Shown here piece by piece: positions 57,207 to 64,000 of a DNA stretch of 64,000 bases. The notes beneath the pieces were generated by a model. That model had not been told where the DNA came from and ran no database searches. It worked only from the letters and a program-made list of their open reading frames with translations. Every line of letters starts with the position of its first letter. Position 1 is the stretch's first letter. The position numbers and the translations under genes were made by a program. Source of the DNA: Nitrospiraceae bacterium (lineage in GTDB: Bacteria; Nitrospirota; Nitrospiria; Nitrospirales; UBA2166); contig PBSN01000008.1 of assembly GCA_002726235.1 (NCBI GenBank), positions 606,136 to 670,135 of the forward strand, in the 5' to 3' direction.

Positions 57207-58469
57207 ATGACCAATACATCAACTGATATAACACGACGAACATTCATGAAGCACCTCACATTGGGTGGAGTTGGTGCATTAAGTTTTGCCGGAACACAAC
57301 TCGGAAAGCGCGCAACTTCGGCACCAATCACCAGCCCATTGGCTCCAACGGGAAATCCTATCCGGATCGGAATGATCGATCCAATCACTGGCCCCTACAG
57401 CACGTCATCAATGCATGATATCCACGGCGCTACTGTCGCAATGGACATGGCCAATGCCTCAGGAGGGATCCTTGGAAGACCGATCGAATTACTACCGGTT
57501 GACGATGCCTCAAATGCCGATATCGCACGCAAACAGGCAATCACACTCATTAAAGAAAAACGAGTTGATGCATTGGTCGGATCGTTTAATGGTGAGGCTG
57601 CGCTCGCCGTTTCAGAAATCGCTGAAACAGAAGGTAAATTGTTTATGGTCTCCTGCGCGCACATTAATGAACTTTCCGGATCAGCATGCCGATCTTCATC
57701 GTTTACCTATATGCCCACTGCCCGTGCGATGTCACGTGCAGTAGCCCCTCACATCGTGAAAACATATGGGTCAAACTGGTTTTTCCTCAATGCAAATACG
57801 ATGGATGGAACATCTGCATATACGGCAATGAAACACGCCTTGAGTGAACTGGGAGGAAAAGAAGTCGGTCACACCGTGACCAAATTTGGAGAAACCGACT
57901 TTACATCCGCATTGCAAGAAGCGAGGTTAGCAAAACCCGACGCAGTAATTCTAAACATCTATGGGTGGGATCTCGTCAATGCACTGAAAAAGGCAAACTC
58001 CATGGATCTGACAATGGATATGGGAATTGGAGGCATGATTGCCGGTGAACAAATCGGTCGACCACTTGGTTACACCGCAAACCAAGGCATTTGGGGACTC
58101 ACCTGGGACCCCAAGGTTCCGACAAAAAGCTCTAACATCTTTATTGATGGCGTGATAGCGAAGTATCGTCACACACCAACCTCGCGTTGCTACCTTGGCT
58201 ATGCGGCGCTAACACAAATTCTAAATGCCATCCGCAGAGCAAAAACTACAGATGTTAGCGCCCTCGTCAAAACACTCGAAGGACACCTCTTTGATGGATT
58301 GAAGGAGGGACCATCATTTTTTCGAGCATGGGACCATCAACATGTCCAAGACATCTTGGTTGGAAAAGCATTTGGGAAAGAACTTGGCTTAGGACATTAT
58401 GATATTCTTGAGACTGTCCCTGGCGACGCGATCACAATACGACGTGACCAGAGCACCTGCCAGCTGTAA
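57207..58469 (+). CDS. Tat-exported ABC-type solute-binding protein (LivJ/UrtA-like)
   Basis: Periplasmic binding protein of 420 aa with a twin-arginine signal (TRRTFMKHLTLGGVGALSF) and a type I fold: IRIGMIDPITGPYSTSS, ATVAMDMANASGGILGRPIELLPVDD, DALVGSFNGEAALAVSEIAE, LEGHLFDGLKEGP. It resembles the branched-chain amino acid, urea and amide receptors of the LivJ/UrtA/AmiC class. No permease or ATPase gene is adjacent, so it may supply a transporter encoded elsewhere or act as a receptor. AAGGA lies 7 bases before the ATG. The downstream DUF5069 gene, 30 bases away with a strong ribosome binding site, is probably cotranscribed. Confidence 0.85.
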   Translation: MTNTSTDITRRTFMKHLTLGGVGALSFAGTQLGKRATSAPITSPLAPTGNPIRIGMIDPITGPYSTSSMHDIHGATVAMDMANASGGILGRPIELLPVDDASNADIARKQAITLIKEKRVDALVGSFNGEAALAVSEIAETEGKLFMVSCAHINELSGSACRSSSFTYMPTARAMSRAVAPHIVKTYGSNWFFLNANTMDGTSAYTAMKHALSELGGKEVGHTVTKFGETDFTSALQEARLAKPDAVILNIYGWDLVNALKKANSMDLTMDMGIGGMIAGEQIGRPLGYTANQGIWGLTWDPKVPTKSSNIFIDGVIAKYRHTPTSRCYLGYAALTQILNAIRRAKTTDVSALVKTLEGHLFDGLKEGPSFFRAWDHQHVQDILVGKAFGKELGLGHYDILETVPGDAITIRRDQSTCQL

Positions 58470-58499
58470 TCCATCACGACACCACGTAAAGGAGGTTTG

Positions 58500-59042
58500 A
58501 TGGAAAAAATCACAAACTTCAGCGACTGGGAAACAAGATTTCAACAGGTTTATGACCGAGCCATGATCCGATATCGATCAGCCCCTTGCGATGCCAATAC
58601 TTTATTTCCAGAAGACGATGCGACATTCTTAACCTCCATTGGATGTACTTCTCATGAATTATATGATTTTGTCGAGGATTGGTGTGATAGCGGAGTTCCC
58701 ACATTCGAGACGGTACTTCATATCACCACAATTCGGCGAGACTATTTTCTCAATGAGCAACAAAACCATCCATCAGCAACCCACGCTCCATTATCATCGT
58801 TTCCCCCAATGGATGCGGAATTGGGCGGATATCTATGGCTTCCTCGAATTATTGCCAAAGCGAAAGCAAAGTTGCGTGGAGAGCTCCCGCCAGAGGTGAT
58901 GTATAATTGCGGGGGAGACCGTCACTTTTTGAAAACGATAGGACTGGAAGCCTCGGCTTTCCTCAAAGTCGTCCGCGACGCCAAAGACGATAACCAGATC
59001 CTTGATTATGTACAAGAAACAGGAAAATGGCCGGGACAGTGA
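58500..59042 (+). CDS. DUF5069-family protein
   Basis: Soluble protein of 180 aa with no signal peptide or membrane segment. The central motif GGYLWLPRIIAKAKAKLRGELPPEVMYNCGGDRHFLKTIGLEASAFLKVV matches what I recall of DUF5069 proteins, for which no function is known. The start at ATG 58500 is preferred to the adjacent TTG, with AAAGGAGG 4 bases upstream. It follows the Tat-exported solute-binding protein gene by 30 bases, so the two probably form an operon. Confidence 0.75.
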   Translation: MEKITNFSDWETRFQQVYDRAMIRYRSAPCDANTLFPEDDATFLTSIGCTSHELYDFVEDWCDSGVPTFETVLHITTIRRDYFLNEQQNHPSATHAPLSSFPPMDAELGGYLWLPRIIAKAKAKLRGELPPEVMYNCGGDRHFLKTIGLEASAFLKVVRDAKDDNQILDYVQETGKWPGQ

Positions 59043-59664
59043 CAGCTTTGTTGCGCATGTCTGCGAGTGTTAGGGATACTACATCATAGAAATACGCAAA
59101 CTCTTTCGTGAACGATTTGTAGGGTTGTGTGGATTTAAAAAGAATTTGCGCTACCCAATTCTTATGATCCCACACAACCCCATCATTCCGCTGTAGACGA
59201 TTAAGTAATTACATGTTGGTTTCGCCAACATATTGCACAATGGTATGACGACGAAGATCCTCTTGCATCTGTAGCCAGAGACATGGAAAGGCCCTTGGCA
59301 CGCACTGGGCAACACCGGTCCAAGCAGCAGAACGTACCCAACGACTGCTCCTGCAACTCATAGGCATGCTACTGATGGTCTTTAGAAACCGGGACATTCG
59401 ATAGGCATGTCACGACACAAATTTCAATCACATTATCTCTAATTTTTTATAGTTTTGGCTTTCGTATTACATATGAAACACATATATGTGTGGCTTCATA
59501 GAGGTAACAGACTAAACACCAAATCAGAACATGGATACGCTCCACTAAGCCCCCCCACTTGACCTCGCCAGTTTCGTGATTATATATCCCTGATAGATAG
59601 ACGCTATAGGCGACAGAGGAACAGCGGCCTGTGAACACACCAACGCTCAAACGAGGCATCTCTC
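59043..59664. other. Intergenic region upstream of lon
   Basis: About 620 bp without a convincing gene. The part from about 59,430 to 59,500 is AT-rich and contains the palindrome listed separately. The small reverse frame 59209-59397 is not supported. Confidence 0.45.
59478..59491. promoter_or_regulatory. Perfect 14-bp palindrome upstream of lon
   Basis: ACACATATATGTGT at 59478-59491 is a perfect palindrome, flanked by TATGAA on the left and TTCATA on the right (one side offset by three bases). It lies about 175 bases before the lon start in an AT-rich stretch. It could be an operator, but no factor is known. Confidence 0.35.
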
Positions 59665-62112
59665 ATGGATGATCAAACCACAGTTGCAACGCTCCCCGTC
59701 CTTCCGATCAAACGAATAGTGCTGTTCCCTGGCGTCTTGATGCCAGTCACAATCGGTCGAACCTCCACCATTGCGGCCATGGATTCAGCAATGAAAACGG
59801 AAGATAAAACCATCATCGTGGTGTCCCAACGTTCCCCGGAACAAGAACATCCAAGCATCGACGACCTCTATTCCATCGGAACCAAGTCGGTGATCAAGCA
59901 AGTTACGCGAACTGATGGATCAAAAATCCATGCCTTGATACAGGGAATTGAACGCGCCGTCTTGCTTCGAGTGGAGCAGACTGATCCTTATCTCACGGTA
60001 CGCTCCCGGCAACTTCTTAACCCATCTGACTCTGGCCCCGAAATCGACGCCATGCATCGCGCCATCGTCGACTTAGTGCAGGCACTGCCAGATCTCATAG
60101 AATCACCAGGAATCCAAGAAGCCGTCTCCTCATTAGTAAGTGACGAAAAAGACCCCGTTGCCCTAGCCTACCGCGTAGCCTCATTCATGAATCTGACGGT
60201 GGCAGGCGAACAAGAACTGCTAGAAGCCCAAACCTGTGCTGATCTTTTGCGCGGCCTCTACGCTGCATTATCTCGTGAAATGCAAATTCTTCAACTACGC
60301 AATAAGATTGCGGGTGAAGTAGAGGCCAAGCTCAGCAAGAGTCAACGTGAATATATCCTGCGCGAACAGCTCAAAACAATTCATCAAGAACTGGGCGAGG
60401 ACGACAGTGAAGAAAACGAACTCTCCCACCTCAGAAAACAGATAGAAGAATCCGACTTGCCAGAAGCGGTGAGAAAAGAAGCCAATCGTGAGATGAACCG
60501 GCTATCAAAAATCCCACCTGCTGCGAGCGACTATCACGTCATTCGTAGTTACCTTGAAATGCTGCTCGAACTGCCGTGGACCAAAGCATCGCCAGATCAA
60601 TTGGACCTTGCCAATGTACGCAACGTCTTGGACGAAGATCATTACGGGATCAAAGAGGTGAAGGAACGGATCGTTGAACACCTTGCCGTCTTGAAACTCA
60701 ACCCAGAAGCAAAAGCGCCCATCCTGTGTTTAGTTGGACCTCCAGGCGTCGGGAAAACAAGCTTAGGCCAATCAATTGCGCGAGCACTTGGACGCGCATT
60801 CCAGCGCTTCAGCTTAGGAGGTGTTCATGATGAAGCCGAATTACGTGGACATCGCAGAACATACGTTGGGGCACTTCCCGGAGGCATTATCCAAGCGATT
60901 CGACGCGCAGGATTTAACAATCCCGTACTGATGTTGGATGAAGTTGACAAGATGGGTCGTGACTTTCGAGGCGACCCTGCGGCAGCCATGCTTGAAATTC
61001 TTGACCCTGCACAGAACCACACATTCCGAGACCATTATATCGACCTACCGTTTGACCTCTCGAATGTTTTCTTCATTACGACCGCAAATACACTTGATTC
61101 GATTGCTCAACCTCTGCTTGATCGAATGGAAATCATCCGACTACCCGGCTACAGCGAATATGAAAAACTTGAAATCGCGAACCGATATCTGTGGCCTCGT
61201 CGCCTCAAAGAGTCAGGCCTCGAGAACCAGCCTCTCAACTTTTCCCAAGACGTTATTGGAGACATTATCAGGAAGTACACTCGAGAGGCTGGTGTCCGCC
61301 AGCTTGAGCAAATGTTGGGGAGAGTCACGCGAAAGATTGCCCTGCAATTGGCCGAAAAATCACAGGAGACACCTGCTGCCATCATCACAGTCACACCCAT
61401 GCTGATCGAAGAATGGTTGGGAACAGAACGTTTTATGCCCGAAGAGGCCCGCAAAACACTTCCTGCGGGAGTTGCAACAGGTCTCGCATGGACCCCAGCA
61501 GGCGGAGATGTTCTTTACGTGGAAACAACCCTCCTTCCCGGAAACCACGATATCAAACTCACCGGTCAACTCGGCGACGTGATGCAAGAATCCGTCCATG
61601 CCGCTCGGAGCTATCTCTGGGCGCACGCGGAATCCATGGGCCTAGACATCTCGACCTTTAAGCGAAACGGGGTTCATGTCCACGTTCCATCTGGAGCCGT
61701 TCCGAAAGACGGCCCCTCAGCGGGGATCACCATGGCAACCGCACTCGCATCGGCGTATCTCAATATGCCGGTGAGAAGTGATACCGCCATGACAGGAGAA
61801 ATGAGTTTAAGCGGACTTGTCTTGCCTGTCGGCGGAATTAAAGAAAAAGTTCTTGCCGCGCACCGAGCGGGGATTCATCGGATCATCCTGCCGAAATTAA
61901 ACCAGAAAGACCTCAAAGAAATACCCGACGAAGTACTAGCGGTCATTACGTTTCTCCCTGTAGAGCGTATCGACGAAGTACTGCCTCTCGCCTTCTCTTC
62001 AAACCACGAAGAACTGGCAAAAGACGGAGATCACGACACTACTCAACATCTCCATGAAACCCACACGACCCTTGAGGCCTCAGGTCCAACTGCCTCGCCA
62101 AATATATTTTAG
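59665..62112 (+). CDS. lon: ATP-dependent protease Lon
   Basis: Cytoplasmic AAA+ protease of 815 aa degrading damaged and short-lived proteins. It comprises an N-terminal substrate domain ([19 protein letters not shown]), a coiled-coil helix, an AAA+ module with Walker [10 protein letters not shown] (358-366) and Walker B MLDEVDK, and a C-terminal serine protease domain with catalytic S685 ([11 protein letters not shown]) and K728 ([11 protein letters not shown]). Length is typical. GAGG precedes the ATG by 9 bases. The C-terminal tail beyond the protease domain is slightly extended. It stands alone. Confidence 0.96.
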   Translation: MDDQTTVATLPVLPIKRIVLFPGVLMPVTIGRTSTIAAMDSAMKTEDKTIIVVSQRSPEQEHPSIDDLYSIGTKSVIKQVTRTDGSKIHALIQGIERAVLLRVEQTDPYLTVRSRQLLNPSDSGPEIDAMHRAIVDLVQALPDLIESPGIQEAVSSLVSDEKDPVALAYRVASFMNLTVAGEQELLEAQTCADLLRGLYAALSREMQILQLRNKIAGEVEAKLSKSQREYILREQLKTIHQELGEDDSEENELSHLRKQIEESDLPEAVRKEANREMNRLSKIPPAASDYHVIRSYLEMLLELPWTKASPDQLDLANVRNVLDEDHYGIKEVKERIVEHLAVLKLNPEAKAPILCLVGPPGVGKTSLGQSIARALGRAFQRFSLGGVHDEAELRGHRRTYVGALPGGIIQAIRRAGFNNPVLMLDEVDKMGRDFRGDPAAAMLEILDPAQNHTFRDHYIDLPFDLSNVFFITTANTLDSIAQPLLDRMEIIRLPGYSEYEKLEIANRYLWPRRLKESGLENQPLNFSQDVIGDIIRKYTREAGVRQLEQMLGRVTRKIALQLAEKSQETPAAIITVTPMLIEEWLGTERFMPEEARKTLPAGVATGLAWTPAGGDVLYVETTLLPGNHDIKLTGQLGDVMQESVHAARSYLWAHAESMGLDISTFKRNGVHVHVPSGAVPKDGPSAGITMATALASAYLNMPVRSDTAMTGEMSLSGLVLPVGGIKEKVLAAHRAGIHRIILPKLNQKDLKEIPDEVLAVITFLPVERIDEVLPLAFSSNHEELAKDGDHDTTQHLHETHTTLEASGPTASPNIF

Positions 62113-62185
62113 CATTTTGGCACGGATAAAATATTTGAGTGACACTTTTCTAAAACCTCTCTCTGCGAAGAGGGCTGGTAATTTC

Positions 62186-62797
62186 TTAGTGCAGCCTGTC
62201 ATGGCGCGGCGGTAGAACATTCATAATATCTGCTTCTTGAGCGAGTAACTCCCTCCATCTATATTCAACCATTTCCGCGGGAAGATAGAGATTAGCTAAT
62301 CTTAGATAGAGTTTGTAGTGTCCCGCTTCGGCAACCATCATCTCATGGTAAAAGTCTCGCAGCACCTGATCGTCGAGATACTTCCACAATAATCGAAACC
62401 GTTCGCAGCTTCGTGCCTCGATCAATGCGCCAACCAACAACTTTTCAAGCAACTGATCATCACGAGTTCCACCCGTCTTCACGATGGATTGAAGAGCCTT
62501 CACATAGCGATCAGCTCGTCGCATTCCCAAACGCAATCCTCTCTTTCGAAGTTCGTCCATGACAAGCTTAAAATGGTGCCATTCCTCAGCAACGATAGGC
62601 GTTAGCTGTTCAACGAGCTCTTCCTTCTCTGGAAATTTAACAATGAGCGAAATCGTGGAAGACGTCGCTTTTTGTTCACAGTACGCGTGATCGACGAGGA
62701 TATCCTCTATACTCATTTCAGCGATATTGACCCACGACGGATCAGTCGCGAGCTTCAATCCAAGCGTGAATGTTTTTGTTCGTTTCGAATGTGTCAT
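62186..62797 (-). CDS. miaE: tRNA ms2io6A37 hydroxylase MiaE
   Basis: Ferritin-like diiron monooxygenase of 203 aa that hydroxylates the isopentenyl chain of ms2i6A37 in tRNA. Predicted iron ligands lie in ILVDHAYCEQKATS, EEWHHFKLV, IEARSCERF and EAGHYKLY, the typical E...ExxH pattern of the family. It completes the A37 pathway with MiaB (3384-4706). MiaE has a patchy distribution in bacteria and needs oxygen, so it suggests an aerobic or microaerobic life. Confidence 0.93.
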   Translation of the reverse strand: MTHSKRTKTFTLGLKLATDPSWVNIAEMSIEDILVDHAYCEQKATSSTISLIVKFPEKEELVEQLTPIVAEEWHHFKLVMDELRKRGLRLGMRRADRYVKALQSIVKTGGTRDDQLLEKLLVGALIEARSCERFRLLWKYLDDQVLRDFYHEMMVAEAGHYKLYLRLANLYLPAEMVEYRWRELLAQEADIMNVLPPRHDRLH

Positions 62798-62851
62798 GCG
62801 TTAAAGATATACGGCTTCGACACGTCTCAAACACGCACTGAGCTATGTTCT

Positions 62852-63508
62852 CTAGCCGAAGTCACCTGAGCCGTTGGTCAGCACTGAAGGCAGAGCCACG
62901 GACTTACGGCTGGAGGTATTACGAGGCGCATTGGCACCACGTGACTGATTGAGCGACGGTAGCACGCCAATGAAGCTGAGAAATGCATTACGCGTTTGTC
63001 TTTTTGAATCGGTCTTGTTCCAAGCCTTGACCGTTTTTTCATAGGTCACAGTTTGCTTGTCGTTCCAATGCAACAAACTGCCGAGATGCCGCTTACTAAC
63101 TTTTCCGTCCATCTCATAGAGGCATGGCACAATTCTACTTAACGATAGTCGTTCGACGGCCCCAGTGTCAGACAATGTCACATTGAACGGGTGCTGCCGG
63201 CATGTGACCGGCCGATGATCGTAGATAAGACACATGTTGTCTTTCCCCAGGAACATGCACTTCCCTACCTTCCATTTCAAACCCATCACGGCTCTCCGTT
63301 TCCCGAAGCGCACAGCAAAGGTATCTCGTTTCGCAATGGTCAGAAATTTATCGTAGAAAAAACGAATAAATTCTCGAGGCGTTTTTCCGGTCCCATCGGC
63401 GATGCGATGCACATCATCAGGCGTAATATACACGGCCGTCCCTTTACAACAGTTGCCACAACCGGTGCAACGAAATTTGAGAAGCGCGAGCGGATCTTTA
63501 AACGGCAT
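62852..63508 (-). CDS. YkgJ-family cysteine cluster protein
   Basis: Protein of 218 aa with an N-terminal FRCTGCGNCCKGTAVY cysteine cluster and a second set CMFLGKDNMCLIYDHRPVTCRQHPF, the typical layout of YkgJ/UPF0153 (putative zinc- or iron-sulfur-binding) proteins. The C-terminal 60 residues are basic and Ser/Asn-rich, probably disordered. Function is unknown. The start at ATG 63508 has GGAG about 8 bases before it; the adjacent GTG 63511 is an alternative. It precedes miaE by about 50 bases on the same strand. Confidence 0.85.
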   Translation of the reverse strand: MPFKDPLALLKFRCTGCGNCCKGTAVYITPDDVHRIADGTGKTPREFIRFFYDKFLTIAKRDTFAVRFGKRRAVMGLKWKVGKCMFLGKDNMCLIYDHRPVTCRQHPFNVTLSDTGAVERLSLSRIVPCLYEMDGKVSKRHLGSLLHWNDKQTVTYEKTVKAWNKTDSKRQTRNAFLSFIGVLPSLNQSRGANAPRNTSSRKSVALPSVLTNGSGDFG

Positions 63509-64000
63509 CACCCTTACTCCATATGTTCAGGCTCAATGAGCGAAAGCATCTTAGCACGATCGTCGAAGCATGAAAGTCTTGACAAATAATGTTCCTAAAG
63601 CTCCAAAGAGGGTTCGCGATAACGTCTGGAGAAGCAATAAGGCTTATGACCGGGTGGTCTCTATTTAATATATCAATTGCAGGAAATAGCAGTTTATCAG
63701 CAATACGACAACACGCGGACAGCAACATACAGAATACGTCAACACAAAAAACCGCGTAACGTGATGCGACAACATCGTGTGGATAATGCATTAAAAACAA
63801 AGAGACTGAAGTATGCCAACGAAAGGTCGTATTCGTTGCCTCAGGAGAGGAAGCACAGAACTGCGGTGGGTGTCATATATCTTAACCTCGAAAAGTCTTT
63901 CCCAATACACCGGAAGCTGCACTAGACGTGGATACCGTCAGCGATTGGGCACTGGTTCAAGACATTGCACGGTCGTTTCGGCCTGCTCAAGATCCTCAGC
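63509..64000. other. Right-edge region; possible start of a truncated gene
   Basis: No complete gene. From about 63928 a forward frame beginning GTG reads DVDTVSDWALVQDIARSF to the window end and looks protein-like, so a gene may begin here and run past the edge. There is no clear ribosome binding site. Other small open frames in this stretch look like shadows. Confidence 0.3.

Overview
The window reads as ordinary, gene-dense bacterial chromosome of roughly balanced base composition. I see no phage, no plasmid backbone, no CRISPR array and no intact insertion sequence. Several features point to the Nitrospirota, perhaps Nitrospira or a close relative. These are a SmbP-like histidine-rich periplasmic protein, an archaeal-type ATP-dependent DNA ligase, Sel1-repeat and TPR proteins, and intergenic elements with CAGGATG...CATCCTG ends that resemble repeats I remember from Nitrospira genomes. 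The assignment comes from gene content and memory of sequences, not from a search, and no nitrite-oxidation genes lie in the window.

Layout. 0.5-6.2 kb: a SemiSWEET transporter, the overlapping tRNA methylthiotransferases mtaB-miaB, and a Sel1-repeat gene on each side of that pair. 6.2-13.9 kb: a long minus-strand run with tRNA-Ala(GGC), tyrS, lpd, gcvH, a PgaB-like lipoprotein, ndk, mtnA, rdgB and a membrane-anchored TPR protein. 14-16 kb: bioF and a secreted protein of unknown function. 16.2-22.4 kb: a lipid region with a polysaccharide flippase converging on a minus-strand cluster of acyl-AMP ligase, NAD-dependent epimerase/reductase, acyl carrier protein and serine palmitoyltransferase. 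This cluster has the composition expected for bacterial sphingolipid (ceramide) synthesis. 22.8-28.2 kb: the cofactor and translation block valS-nadC-birA-coaX. 28.4-40.6 kb: a mixed set with a TRASH/YHS-like protein, a GT39/ArnT-like glycosyltransferase, gpmA, a zinc alcohol dehydrogenase, an exported flavodoxin, the DNA ligase, the SmbP/Spy-like metal-binding pair, a short MutY, lipB, and an HTH-SDR-xth operon.

40.7-49 kb: a very large flavoprotein that looks like an NfnB-NfnA fusion, a FIST-domain protein, a quinone-oxidoreductase-like MDR and a PhoX-like protein. 49.7-51.7 kb: an AT-rich, probably acquired TylF-type methyltransferase followed by about 1.3 kb without a convincing gene. 51.7-59 kb: a small lipoprotein, a PEBP lipoprotein, a membrane/spermidine-synthase-like fusion, a MOSC protein, a Tat-exported solute-binding protein and a DUF5069 protein. 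59.6-63.5 kb: lon, miaE and a YkgJ-type cysteine-cluster protein.

How the genes work together. miaB and miaE can act in sequence on A37 of the same tRNAs. lipB, gcvH and lpd belong to lipoate and glycine-cleavage metabolism. bioF and birA make and attach biotin. xth, mutY, the DNA ligase and rdgB cover DNA repair and nucleotide-pool cleaning. The strongest candidate for a little-described system is the sphingolipid-type cluster at 17,986-22,419. The large flavoprotein at 40,765-44,277 is the second.
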